From the NCBI GenBank assembly GCA_030652255.1, contig JAUSAZ010000056.1:92414-156413 (forward strand): a DNA stretch of 64,000 nucleotides, in the 5' to 3' direction. Each line of letters opens with the position of its first letter. The stretch's first letter is position 1. Shown here piece by piece: positions 19,056 through 29,455 of the stretch. A program made the translations under genes and the position numbers. This stretch comes from Myxococcales bacterium. GTDB lineage: Bacteria > Myxococcota_A > Polyangia > Polyangiales > Ga0077539. Under the pieces are notes generated by a model. The model saw only the letters and a program-made list of their open reading frames with translations, was not told the origin of the DNA and did no database searches.

Positions 19056-19904
19056 ATGAGCGTGTTCTTTCGTACGACCGGGACCATGGGAGGCCCGGAG
19101 TTCTTCGTGCGGCCCTCGTCCCGCTCGCTGCGCGACCTGCGCATCCCGGTCATCGTGGCGGTCATCGAGCGGCCCGACGGCCTCGTGCTCATCGACACCG
19201 GCTGGAGCCGACGCACCTGCGCCTTCCCCGACGACGACCCCGGCGTCGCGCAGCGCCTGCTCCTCGGGCTCTCGGTGAAGCCCGAAGACGCCCTCGCCTC
19301 GCAGCTCATCTCCCTCGGCTACTCGCCCGGCGACGTGCGCCATGTGATCGCGACGCACCTCCACTCCGACCACGTGGGCGGCGTGGTCGACTTCGATCGC
19401 GCGACGGTGCACGTCCACGACCGCGAGCTCGACGCCACCGCCCGCGGTCTGCGCGGCGGGTACAGCCCCGCGATGCGCTCGCTGCCGCGCGTGGCGCCCT
19501 ACACCCTCGACCCCGAGCCCGCGCTCGGCTTCCCCTTCTCGAAGGACCTCTTCGGCGACGGCTCGGTGCTCCTGCTCGACGGCCGCGGGCACACCGCGGG
19601 CTCCGTGGTGGTCGCGGTGAAGCTGCACGACGGCTGGGCCCTGCACGCCGGCGACGCCGCCCAGTACGTCGGGGAGTACCGCGCCGACGACACCGCGCCG
19701 TCGAGCCTCTACGCCCACGCCATGAGCTGGAACCTCGCCGAGCAGCGCCGCACCTACGGCCTGCTGCGCGGCGCCGAGGCCTCGCTCGACGCCCGCGTGG
19801 TGGTCTCGCACGACCCCGACCTGCTCGGCACCCTGCCGACCACCAAGGAGACCGCGTGGCCCTGCGCCTGGGACAAGCGCAAGGGCAACAAGCCCAAGCG
19901 CTGA
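19056..19904 (+). CDS. Metallo-beta-lactamase-fold hydrolase (N-acyl homoserine lactonase-like)
   Basis: A 282-residue cytosolic hydrolase of the metallo-beta-lactamase fold. The dinuclear metal site is visible: THLHSDHVGG (H-x-H-x-D-H), a later His in DGRGHTAGSV, Asp in LHAGDAAQ and a final His in VVVSHDPD. The overall layout, with LVLIDTGWSRR before the metal motif, resembles quorum-quenching AHL lactonases (AiiA/AttM group). Lactone specificity is inferred only. Start ATG 19056 is chosen over GTG 19038 because homologous proteins begin close to this strand. It converges on the alpha/beta hydrolase gene with a 5-base gap. Confidence 0.88.
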   Translation: MSVFFRTTGTMGGPEFFVRPSSRSLRDLRIPVIVAVIERPDGLVLIDTGWSRRTCAFPDDDPGVAQRLLLGLSVKPEDALASQLISLGYSPGDVRHVIATHLHSDHVGGVVDFDRATVHVHDRELDATARGLRGGYSPAMRSLPRVAPYTLDPEPALGFPFSKDLFGDGSVLLLDGRGHTAGSVVVAVKLHDGWALHAGDAAQYVGEYRADDTAPSSLYAHAMSWNLAEQRRTYGLLRGAEASLDARVVVSHDPDLLGTLPTTKETAWPCAWDKRKGNKPKR

Positions 19905-19909
19905 GCGCG

Positions 19910-20782
19910 TCAGCCCGCCGGGGGCTGCTCGTCGAGGAAGGCGAGCAGCGCCGCGACGAGCGCGTCGGGCGCCGTCCAGTGGATCATGTGACCCGCGTCG
20001 GGGACGCTCACGAAGCGGGCGCCGGGGTAGCGCGCGGCGCGCTCGGCGAGCTCGGGGAAGTGCGCGAGGCTGCCGCCGTCGACCATCAGCACGGGGGCGG
20101 TGATGCGCGGCACGAAGGCCTCGAAGGCCTCGGCGTCGTAGCGCATCGGCGAGATCGTCATGTGCAGCGGGTCGAAGCGGAACAGCAGTCCCCCGTCGTC
20201 GGTCTCGCGGGTGGCGCGCGCGGCCATGGTGCGCAGCGTGTCGAGCGGCACCGAGGGGTGCGACACGCGCATCCGGGCGACGACCTCGTCGAGCGAGCGC
20301 ATGGGGCGGGTCGCGCGGCCGCGAGCGCGCTTGAGCCCGTCGAGCCAGAGGGCCGTGCGGTCGGGGGTGACCTCGGCGGGCATCGCGGGGGGGCCGACGC
20401 CCTCGATGAGCGCGAGCGAGGCGACGCGCGCGGGGCGGGCGCCGGCGTAGCGGGTGGCGACGGTTCCGCCCATGGAGTGGGCGACGAGGTGGGGGCGGTC
20501 GAGCGCGAGCGCGTCGAGCAGCGCGTCGAGGTCGGCGACGTAGTCCATCGCGTGGTAGTAGGCCCCCGGCGGGACCCGGTCGGTGTCGCCGTGGCCGCGG
20601 AAATCCGGGGCGATCACGCGGTAGCCCGCGGCGCCGAGCCCGGCGATGACCTCCTCGAAGGAGCGCGCGAGGTCGAGGTATCCGTGCAGCAGCACGACGT
20701 CGCCGCGCCCTCCGCCGGGGTGCTCGACGAGGTGGTGCTGTAGCCCGTTGGCGGCGACGCGCCGGTCGACGAGCGCCGTCAC
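19910..20782 (-). CDS. Alpha/beta hydrolase
   Basis: A 290-residue alpha/beta hydrolase without signal peptide. Motifs are the oxyanion segment VVLLHGYLDLARSF, APDFRGHGDT, the nucleophile elbow VAHSMGGTVA (Ser), a likely acid in VLMVDGGS and the catalytic His in DAGHMIHW. The closest style is epoxide hydrolase/haloperoxidase-like esterases; the substrate is unknown. The GTG start at 20782 overlaps the TGA of the upstream ThiO-like gene by four bases, so the two are translationally coupled. Confidence 0.9.
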   Translation of the reverse strand: MTALVDRRVAANGLQHHLVEHPGGGRGDVVLLHGYLDLARSFEEVIAGLGAAGYRVIAPDFRGHGDTDRVPPGAYYHAMDYVADLDALLDALALDRPHLVAHSMGGTVATRYAGARPARVASLALIEGVGPPAMPAEVTPDRTALWLDGLKRARGRATRPMRSLDEVVARMRVSHPSVPLDTLRTMAARATRETDDGGLLFRFDPLHMTISPMRYDAEAFEAFVPRITAPVLMVDGGSLAHFPELAERAARYPGARFVSVPDAGHMIHWTAPDALVAALLAFLDEQPPAG

Positions 20783-21885
20783 GCGCGCGGTCCCTGCCGG
20801 AAGCGGTCGGGGGAGAGGGCGTCGAGGTGCCGGTGACGGCGCCCGTGCACCACGAGGTCGCGCACGATCTCCGCGGTGACGGGCGCGTAGAGCACCCCAC
20901 TGCGATGGTGGCCCGCGGCGACGAAGAGCCCATCGGGGCGGAGCGCGCCGACGTAGGCCAGGCCGTCGGGCGTGCGCGGCCGGAAGCTCGACCAGGCCCG
21001 TCGGAAGGGGGCGGTCGCGAGCGCGGGCACGGCGTCGGCGGCGCGCTCGCGGAGCACCTGGAGTCCCGCGTCGGTGGTGCCCCGCTCGAAGCCGACCATC
21101 TCCAGGGTGCTGCCCACGCACACGCGCCCGTCGGCGCGCGGAACGAGGTACCCGCCGCCCGTGTACAGCACCGGGCCGAAGGGCACCGGGTCGAGGGCGT
21201 ACTCGATGAGCTGGCCGCGCGCCGGGGCGATGTCCTGCGAGGCGTCGAGGGCGCCCTCCACCATCCGGCTCCAGGCGCCGGCGCAGAGCACGACGACGTC
21301 GGCGCCGCGGTGCCCGCGGGCGGTGCGCACGCCGGTGACGCGTCCACCATGCGAGGTGATCGCGAGCGCGGCCTCGTCGTGGGCGAAGGTGACCCCGGCC
21401 CGCGCCGCGGCCGCGAGGGCGCTGGCCATGAGCACGGGCGGGTCGACGGTGGCGTCGTCGGCGAAGAGCACGCCGCCGGTGTAGCGAGGGTGCAGCCCCG
21501 GGGCGACGGCGCGCAGCGACGCGGCATCGAGCGCGTCGAGCCGCAGGCCGCGCTCGCCCTGCCACGCGTGCCTCCCGAGGGTTGCGTCGTGATCGGACGC
21601 GGTGGTCGGGACGAGCGCGCCGTTGGGGCGATACCCGCTGCCGGGGCCGCCGAGCTCGGCGTGAAGCGCAGCGTGGAGCGCGCGGCTCTCCAGGGCGAGG
21701 TCGAGCCCCGCCCCAGGCGCGCCTGCTTCGGACTGCGCCGCCAGGATGCCCGCGGCCGCCGAGGAGGCCTCCGCTCCGGCGCGACCCGCGTCGAGCACCT
21801 GGACCTTGCAGCCCGCCTCCGAGAGCCGCAGCGCGGTGAGCGTACCGACCAGACCGCCACCGACCACCAGCACCGCCGCGCTCAT
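20779..21885 (-). CDS. thiO: Glycine oxidase ThiO-like FAD oxidoreductase
   Basis: A 368-residue member of the DAO family. The N-terminal Rossmann motif is VVGGGLVGTLTALRLSEAGCKVQVLD. EASSAAAGILAAQSE is the conserved Ala/Gly turn of ThiO/glycine oxidase. The C-terminus has WSSFRPRTPDGLAYVG and AAGHHRSGVLYAP, which bind substrate carboxylate and FAD in ThiO enzymes. ThiO makes dehydroglycine for the thiazole half of thiamine. No other thi genes are nearby, so general D-amino-acid or glycine oxidation remains possible. Transcription appears leaderless (TAGCGT 8 bases before the ATG). Confidence 0.86.
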   Translation of the reverse strand: MSAAVLVVGGGLVGTLTALRLSEAGCKVQVLDAGRAGAEASSAAAGILAAQSEAGAPGAGLDLALESRALHAALHAELGGPGSGYRPNGALVPTTASDHDATLGRHAWQGERGLRLDALDAASLRAVAPGLHPRYTGGVLFADDATVDPPVLMASALAAAARAGVTFAHDEAALAITSHGGRVTGVRTARGHRGADVVVLCAGAWSRMVEGALDASQDIAPARGQLIEYALDPVPFGPVLYTGGGYLVPRADGRVCVGSTLEMVGFERGTTDAGLQVLRERAADAVPALATAPFRRAWSSFRPRTPDGLAYVGALRPDGLFVAAGHHRSGVLYAPVTAEIVRDLVVHGRRHRHLDALSPDRFRQGPRA

Positions 21886-21893
21886 CGCGGCGC

Positions 21894-21899
21894 ACGCTA
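21894..21899 (-). promoter_or_regulatory. -10 element (TAGCGT) of thiO-hydrolase operon
   Basis: TAGCGT on the minus strand ends 8 bases before ATG 21885. The same hexamer precedes several other genes in the window at nearly the same spacing. No Shine-Dalgarno sequence lies in between. Confidence 0.45.
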
Positions 21900-22064
21900 G
21901 GGCAGCGCGGCGTGCATCGCAATCGTCCCAGTGGTCCCGTCGCGAACGCGTCCCATGAACCGCCGGGCGGGAGACGGGCGCGACCCCGGCGACGTCCCCC
22001 ATGCATCTCACCTCGCGATGGCGCCGGAGCACCTCCAACGGCGTCACTGATTCGAAAGGACCCC

Positions 22065-22718
22065 ATGAGCGAGAGCCAGCCCCGCCGCGTCGCACCCCGA
22101 GGCCTCCACGTCGAGGCCCAGACCCCGCTGCCCACCCGCCATGGAAGCTTCGAGGTCTACGTCTTCCGCTACGACGACGACCCCGAGAAGGAGCACGTCG
22201 CGATCGTGTCGGGCGCGCTGCACGGCGCCGTCGACGTGCCGGTGCGCATCCACTCCGAGTGCCTCACGAGCGAGGTGCTGGGATCGTTGAAGTGCGACTG
22301 CCGCGAGCAGCTGGAGTTCGCGCTGGGGTACATCGCGCGCGAGGCGCCGGGCGTGGTGCTCTACCTCCGGCAGGAGGGCAGGGGCATCGGGCTGTCCAAC
22401 AAGATCCGCGCGTACGCGCTGCAGGCGCAGGGGGTCGACACCGTCGACGCCAACCGCCAGCTCGGCCTGCCGGACGACGCGCGGCGCTACGACTGCGCCG
22501 CGGCGATGCTGGAGCACCTCGGCGTGCGCTCGGTGCAGCTGCTGACCAACAACCCCGAGAAGGTGTCAGCGCTGCGGGCGCTGGGCGTGGCGGTGCGGGG
22601 GCGCGTGCCGGTGCTCATCGAGCCCAACGTTCACTCGCGGGGCTATCTGCACACCAAGGTTGTTCGGATGAATCACAGCCTCCCGCAGGTGGCGGGGCCG
22701 TGGAACGACGCGGAGTAG
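22065..22718 (+). CDS. ribA: GTP cyclohydrolase II
   Basis: A 217-residue RibA, which opens and deformylates GTP to start riboflavin synthesis. Zinc ligands are seen as C-x10-C-x-C (SECLTSEVLGSLKCDCREQ). The GTP-binding and catalytic loop is LRQEGRGIGLSNKIRAYALQ, followed by DTVDANRQLG and LLTNNPEKVSAL. It is a stand-alone RibA, not a RibBA fusion. The ATG at 22065 has a clear AAAGGA site 5-10 bases upstream. No FMN riboswitch was recognised in the 180-base upstream gap. It converges on a small lipoprotein gene. Confidence 0.95.
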   Translation: MSESQPRRVAPRGLHVEAQTPLPTRHGSFEVYVFRYDDDPEKEHVAIVSGALHGAVDVPVRIHSECLTSEVLGSLKCDCREQLEFALGYIAREAPGVVLYLRQEGRGIGLSNKIRAYALQAQGVDTVDANRQLGLPDDARRYDCAAAMLEHLGVRSVQLLTNNPEKVSALRALGVAVRGRVPVLIEPNVHSRGYLHTKVVRMNHSLPQVAGPWNDAE

Positions 22719-22722
22719 GCGA

Positions 22723-23049
22723 TCACCAGCTGGTGGAGGGGTTGCCCTGCCACCCGTCGCGGGGGATGGGCACCTGCGGCGTCGGCCCGGCGAACTGGGC
22801 CTCGTGGGTGGTGAAGGTGGCCGCCTCGTTCACGTGGAAGTCGTCGTGGCCGACGCTGCCCCCGGCCATGCCGCCCGCCCGCTCGGAGGCGTCGCCGCGG
22901 GCGATCGCCGAGCCACCGCTGCCGCCTACGACCGCGCTGCCACCGCGCACGGGCGCGGCGCTGGCGAGGGTGGCGGCGCGGGTGTTCGCGCATCCGGCCG
23001 AGAGGCACAACGACATCGCGATGAACCCGAGGGCGTGGGGGAGCTTCAT
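22723..23049 (-). CDS. Small Gly-rich lipoprotein
   Basis: A 108-residue predicted lipoprotein with signal peptide MKLPHALGFIAMSLCLSAGC (lipobox LSAGC). The mature region is Gly/Ala/Ser-rich (RGGSAVVGGSGGSAIARG) with a C-terminal polar segment. No family was recognised. Its ATG overlaps the stop of the upstream sigma-54 activator by four bases, so it is translated with that regulator and may belong to the same envelope response. Confidence 0.75.
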   Translation of the reverse strand: MKLPHALGFIAMSLCLSAGCANTRAATLASAAPVRGGSAVVGGSGGSAIARGDASERAGGMAGGSVGHDDFHVNEAATFTTHEAQFAGPTPQVPIPRDGWQGNPSTSW

Positions 23050-26000
23050 GACTGATCATTCTCCTCGGGCGCCGAACCCTTGGCAAGCCCGTACTCCCGC
23101 ACAAGTTGCGACAACCTCGGGCGCTTCATCCCCAGGAGGGTCGCCGCCCGGGTGATGTTGCCGCCGGCCTCCTCGAGGGCCTGCGCGATGCAGCCTCGCT
23201 CGATCTCGCGCCGCATGTCGAAGAGCGCGACGCCGCCCGCCCGGATGCGCCGGTACACCAGGTCGACCTCGTTCACCGTGGGGGAGGGCGGCGGCGGGGG
23301 GATGCCCGGCTGGCTCGGGACCATCGTGACCCGCGTCACATCGGGCAGGCCCTGGAGGTCTTCCGGGCCGAGGTCTTCGGTCTCGGCCAGCAGCGCGCTC
23401 GCCCGGAGGACGTTCTCCAGCTCGCGCACGTTGCCGGGCCAGCCGTGCTCGGTGAGCCGCCGCAGCGCCGCCGTGGTCAGCCGCCGCGGCCGCGTCCCCG
23501 ACTCCACCGCCGCCCGCTCGAGGAACCACGCCGCCAGCGCCGGCAGGTCGTCCCGGCGCTCGCGCAGGGGAGGCAGCTTGATGGTCAGCGAGCTCAACCG
23601 GAAGTAGAGGTCTTCGCGGAAGGTGCGCGCGGCCACCATCGCGTCGAGGTCGCGGTTGGTCGCCGTGAGCACCCGCACGTCGACCCGCAGCGTCTCGTTG
23701 CCGCCCACCCGCTCGAACGACCGCTCCTGGAGCACCCGCAGGAGCGCGGCCTGCGTCGCGGGCGACACGTCGCCGATCTCGTCGAGGAAGATCGTCCCCC
23801 CGTCCGCGATCTCGAAGCGCCCGCGGCGCCGCCGGTCGGCCCCGGTGAAGGCCCCGCGCTCGTGCCCGAAGAGCTCGCTCAGCAGCACGCCCTCCGCGAG
23901 CGCCGCGCAGTTCACCTTCACCAGCGGGCCCTCGCGCCGCCGCGACCCGCGGTGCAGCGCCTCGGCCACCCGCTCCTTGCCCGTGCCCGACTCGCCCTGG
24001 ATGAGCACCGTCACGTCCTGCGGCGCCACCCGCTGGATGCGCCGCCGCAGCTCGCGCATCGCCGCGCTGTCGCCCACCAGGCCGGTGGGCTCGAGCGCCG
24101 TCGCCGCGATGCTCGGGCGAGGGCTCAGCCCCGCTGCCGTCACCGGCGCCGCGTAGGTCTCCAGCCGCGCCTCGAGCTGCGCGATGCCCGTGCGCTCCAG
24201 CTGCGCCCCGAAGCCCACCCGCAGCGCGTCCGGCACCGCCCCGAGGATCGTCGCGCGCAGCGAGGCCGCCCGCTCCACGTGCCGCCGCGCCGTGAGCACG
24301 TCGCCCCGGTGCAGCAGCGCCGTCGCCAGCAGCACCTCCGCGCGAAACTGCAGCTCCCGGTCGGCCACCGCCTCGGCGCGCTCCAGCGCCTTGCGCGCCG
24401 CCGGGAGCCCGTCGTGCCCGCGGGCGCGCTCCCACTCCGCCTCGAAGGCCGCGCGCTCGGCCCGCGTCCTCGGCGACACCTCCTCGCCGTCGGGCACCTC
24501 GCTCAGCATCTGCCCCGCCCGCGCCACGTCGCCGTCGAGCAGCGCCGCCCGCATCAGCAGCAGCCGCGCCCCCGCCAGCCGCTCGGCGTCGCCCGCCGCC
24601 GCGAAGTGCCGCGCCGCCTCGCGCGCCGCGTCCGCCGCCGCGTCCGAGCGCCCCTCGGCCAGCTCGACCAGCGCGCGCAGCATCCGCGACTCCGCCGCGA
24701 GCGACCCGGTGAGCCCGCGCGCCACCCGCGCCGCGTGCTCGCAGAGGCGCCGCGCCCGGTCGCTCGCCCCCACCTGCGCATAGAGCTCGCCCAGGTTGTT
24801 GGCCACCCGCGCCACGAAGCGCCAGTTACCCACCCGGGTAAGAATCTCCAGGGCCTCCTGGTACGAGCGCAGCGCGTCGCCGTAGCGGCCCTGCAGGTGC
24901 GCCACGACGGCCTCGTTCTCCCGCAGCACCCCCTGGAGCATCATCGAGCCGCCGCGCACCGCCACCGCCCGCGCCTCGGCGAAGCGCCGCGCCGCCTCGT
25001 CGAGGTCGTCGCGCCAGATCGCCACGACGCCCAGGTTGATCAGCCCCCGCAGCAGCTCGTCCTGCGAGCGCCGGGCGCGGGCGAGCACGAGCGACTCCTC
25101 GGTCCACGCCTGGCCGCGGTCGAAGTCCCGGCGCACCAGGAGCACCTTGGTGACCACGTTGCGCGCCTCGGCGATGCGCCGCGGCTCGACGGTGCGGGCG
25201 AGGGCGTCCATCGCGAGCCGCTCGGACTCCTCGAAGCGCCCCTGCTGGTACCGGAGCTCCGCGCGGCTCAGGAGCACCGCGGCCCGCTCCTCGTCGTCGC
25301 CCGGCGCGAGGTTCGCCTCGGCCTGCTCCAGCGCCCGCTCGGCCCGTGGGAGATCGCCCTCGCTCAGCGCGATCACCGCCTCCAGCCGCGCCAGCTCGGG
25401 GTCGCCGGGGTTGGCCTCCCGCGCCCGCAGCACGTGCCCTCGCGCCTCCACCTCCGAGCCCGCGGCCCGCGCCGCCGCCACCGCGAGCGTGGCGACCTCC
25501 TTCAGCGCCGGCGCGTCGGCCACCAGGGCGCATGACTCCAGCAGCGCCAGCGCCGAGGCCGGTGCGTGCCGCTGCAGGAGCGAGCGCGCCACCTCCAGCG
25601 ACTCGCTCACCGCCCCCGCCCCCGCGCCGCCAGCGAGGCGGTGGAGCACCACCTCCTCCGGGGTGGCCCGCCCCCACTCGGCGAGCGCGACCCCCAGCCG
25701 CGCGCGGATGGCCACGCACTCCGCGTCGGCGTAGCCCGACAGCACCCGGGCGCCGTCGTCGTGGCGCGCGAGGCCCACCACCACGTCGCCCACCGTGGGG
25801 TCGAGGGTGCGCCGCGCGAGGTCGGCCCCCACCAGCGGCGGCACCGCGCGGTGCACCGAAGGCGCATCGACCCCGATGGCCGCCGCGAGCACCAGCACCG
25901 GCAGCGGGCGGTCGGCGAGCGCGAGCGTCGCCACCACCCGGCGGGGCACCTCGCCGAGCTCGTCCATCCGAGAGCGCACCTCGTCGCCGCGCGACGACGG

Positions 26001-26726
26001 CGGGCGCCCCAGCAGGCCGAGCAGCACCGCGGGGTTGCCGTCGGTCGCCGCGTGCAGGCGCTGTAGCAGCGTAGGCTCGGTGAGCAGCCGCCCCAGCGCC
26101 TCGGCGTCGAGCCCGTGCAGCGGGAGCACCTCGGCGCGCGCGTGGTCGAAGGCCAGCGCCCCCTGCCGCTCGCGCGTCGAGGCCACGAGCAGCGCCGACG
26201 CCGCGCCCGGGGTGGGCTCGCCCGCGGGGCCCGCGGAGTCGAGCAGCGCGCGCACCAGGGCCGCGGAGGCCTCGTCCATGCGCGAGGCGCCGCGGATGAG
26301 CACCAGCACCGGGCGCTGCCTCCCGACGGCCGAGAGCAGGCGGGTGACCGCCTCGGTGAAGCCCGCCGCGGCCTCGGTGGCGTCGACGTCCTCGCGGCCG
26401 CGCGGGGCGCGCGCGCTCACCAGCGGGGCGAGGGCCTCGAGGTGCGCGGGGCTCAGCAGGTGCTGCTCGTCGCGGGAGCGCAGCCACGCGAGGGCCTGCG
26501 ACGCGATGGCCAGGAAGGGCGCGAAGGCCGCGTGCCGGATGCACCAGCCCTCCAGCACCGGGAACGACACGCTCCGCGCCTGGTCGCGCAGCTCGTCGAG
26601 GAGCCGCGACTTGCCGATGCCCGAGGGGCCGGCGACGAGCACGGCGGCGGTGCCGTTGGCGCTGGTGGCGTCGAGGCGGGCGGTGATCCATGCGAGCTCT
26701 CGCTCGCGGCCTACACAGGCGGGCAT
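23046..26726 (-). CDS. AAA16-TPR-sigma54 activator (Fis-type HTH)
   Basis: A 1226-residue regulator. The N-terminus is a STAND/AAA16-type NTPase, with Walker A GPSGIGKS at residues 33-40 and GREREL just before it. A long Ala/Leu/Glu-rich helical middle (about 400-860) looks like TPR repeats. A full sigma-54 AAA+ domain follows (about 880-1110) with Walker A GESGTGKE, the sigma-54-contacting GAFTGA loop, Walker B GGTIFLDEIGD and R-finger region FREDLYFRL. A Fis-type helix-turn-helix ends it (NITRAATLLGMKRPRLSQL). The GAFTGA motif indicates a true RpoN activator. ATG 26726 begins the GRERE motif. It lies 29 bases after a second activator and overlaps the lipoprotein gene downstream. Confidence 0.92.
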   Translation of the reverse strand: MPACVGRERELAWITARLDATSANGTAAVLVAGPSGIGKSRLLDELRDQARSVSFPVLEGWCIRHAAFAPFLAIASQALAWLRSRDEQHLLSPAHLEALAPLVSARAPRGREDVDATEAAAGFTEAVTRLLSAVGRQRPVLVLIRGASRMDEASAALVRALLDSAGPAGEPTPGAASALLVASTRERQGALAFDHARAEVLPLHGLDAEALGRLLTEPTLLQRLHAATDGNPAVLLGLLGRPPSSRGDEVRSRMDELGEVPRRVVATLALADRPLPVLVLAAAIGVDAPSVHRAVPPLVGADLARRTLDPTVGDVVVGLARHDDGARVLSGYADAECVAIRARLGVALAEWGRATPEEVVLHRLAGGAGAGAVSESLEVARSLLQRHAPASALALLESCALVADAPALKEVATLAVAAARAAGSEVEARGHVLRAREANPGDPELARLEAVIALSEGDLPRAERALEQAEANLAPGDDEERAAVLLSRAELRYQQGRFEESERLAMDALARTVEPRRIAEARNVVTKVLLVRRDFDRGQAWTEESLVLARARRSQDELLRGLINLGVVAIWRDDLDEAARRFAEARAVAVRGGSMMLQGVLRENEAVVAHLQGRYGDALRSYQEALEILTRVGNWRFVARVANNLGELYAQVGASDRARRLCEHAARVARGLTGSLAAESRMLRALVELAEGRSDAAADAAREAARHFAAAGDAERLAGARLLLMRAALLDGDVARAGQMLSEVPDGEEVSPRTRAERAAFEAEWERARGHDGLPAARKALERAEAVADRELQFRAEVLLATALLHRGDVLTARRHVERAASLRATILGAVPDALRVGFGAQLERTGIAQLEARLETYAAPVTAAGLSPRPSIAATALEPTGLVGDSAAMRELRRRIQRVAPQDVTVLIQGESGTGKERVAEALHRGSRRREGPLVKVNCAALAEGVLLSELFGHERGAFTGADRRRRGRFEIADGGTIFLDEIGDVSPATQAALLRVLQERSFERVGGNETLRVDVRVLTATNRDLDAMVAARTFREDLYFRLSSLTIKLPPLRERRDDLPALAAWFLERAAVESGTRPRRLTTAALRRLTEHGWPGNVRELENVLRASALLAETEDLGPEDLQGLPDVTRVTMVPSQPGIPPPPPSPTVNEVDLVYRRIRAGGVALFDMRREIERGCIAQALEEAGGNITRAATLLGMKRPRLSQLVREYGLAKGSAPEENDQS

Positions 26727-26755
26727 CGGGCTCCCTCTAGCGGACCAGTGCGGGC

Positions 26756-28573
<1,818 letters not shown>

Positions 28574-28676
28574 CAGGACCTCACTGTACGCACGGTGCGC
28601 AGCATACTCCGCCGCGCGCCCACCGGCGACGTGATGTGCGCGCCGCGAAAGTTGTCGCGCCCCGCGCTCCGCGGCC

Positions 28677-29015
28677 ATGCTGCGTTCAGTGCGCCACCTC
28701 GCGGCCTCGCTCCTGCTCTGCGGTCTGCTCGCCTGCGCCTCGGCGCCGCGCACCTTCGCCGACTCGATGACCGTCCCGGTACGGGTGGTCAACCGCACCG
28801 GCGACACGATCTGCTTCCTCTACCTCTCGCCCATCAACGACGACTCGTGGTCCGACGACGTGCTCGGGAGCTCGACGGTCTCCGAGGGCGCGACCCGCAC
28901 GGTGCGGGTGCCCCCCGGGAGCTGGGACATCCGCATCGAGAACTGTCAGCACGAGGGGTCGAGCATCCTGCGCGGCGCGCGCATCGCCCGCGGCAGCACG
29001 CTGGTGCTCCAGTGA
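28677..29015 (+). CDS. Small lipoprotein (112 aa)
   Basis: A 112-residue lipoprotein with signal peptide HLAASLLLCGLLAC (lipobox LLAC). The mature part is a single strand-rich domain (TVPVRVVNRTGDTICFLYLSP, TRTVRVPPGSWDIRIENC, LRGARIARGSTLVLQ). It looks like a small beta-sandwich with two Cys that could pair. The family is unknown to me. It is divergent from the sigma-54 activators across a 103-base gap, so it could be a target of them. No -24/-12 element (GG-N10-GC type) was clearly seen in that gap. Confidence 0.78.
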   Translation: MLRSVRHLAASLLLCGLLACASAPRTFADSMTVPVRVVNRTGDTICFLYLSPINDDSWSDDVLGSSTVSEGATRTVRVPPGSWDIRIENCQHEGSSILRGARIARGSTLVLQ

Positions 29016-29036
29016 GCTGAGAGTGTGAGCTGACGC

Positions 29037-29378
29037 TCAGCGAACGGCGTGGATGCTTCGCAGGAAGGTCATCACCCGGGCGAGGTCGGCGTCGGTGAGC
29101 TTCGTCGGGGCGATGGGGCGCATGCGCTTGGTGCCCTGGCGGATCACCTTGGTCATGGCCTCGACGGAGAGGTTCTTGTTGTGGAGGTCGGGGCCCGTGT
29201 CCTCGTCGCCGTTGGGGTGGCAGCGGCCGCACGCGCGGTTGAACTGGGGCACCCCCACGGCGGCCTGCGCCTGCACCGGCGGGGCGGTGGCGGCCATGAG
29301 CGCCACGACCAGGGACATCGAGCCGAGGGCGCTCGCGAGGAGGATCCAACGACGGGGGGAGCGGGTGGTTGTCTGCAC
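29037..29378 (-). CDS. Monohaem cytochrome c
   Basis: A 113-residue exported c-type cytochrome. One haem site, CGRCH, is followed by a likely distal Met ligand in TKRMRPIAPTKL. The signal peptide is RRWILLASALGSMSLVVALMAATAPPVQAQA. I choose the GTG at 29378 because a GGAGG...AAAGG purine run lies just upstream. That run would be inside the coding region if the ATGs at 29417 or 29399 were used. The role is periplasmic electron transfer; the partner is unknown and no oxidase or dehydrogenase adjoins it. Confidence 0.85.
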   Translation of the reverse strand: MQTTTRSPRRWILLASALGSMSLVVALMAATAPPVQAQAAVGVPQFNRACGRCHPNGDEDTGPDLHNKNLSVEAMTKVIRQGTKRMRPIAPTKLTDADLARVMTFLRSIHAVR

Positions 29379-29455
29379 GGTGAGCCTTTCTACCTCCATG
29401 GATGGCCGCTGTGACACGCAGCCTTCGCGCGATGATTCACCCGCGGCGCAAAGTT

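Noticed and set aside
21886..22064. FMN riboswitch upstream of ribA
   Set aside because: I could not find the conserved RFN element segments, and the gap is partly a shadow of the divergent thiO leader.
19910..22135. A single long minus-strand gene over the hydrolase and ThiO region
   Set aside because: The upstream part is an out-of-frame shadow of ThiO. The GTGA overlap at 20779-20782 marks two genes.
28574..28676. Sigma-54 (-24/-12) promoter between activators and lipoprotein
   Set aside because: No TGGC-N8-TTGC-type match was found on either strand.
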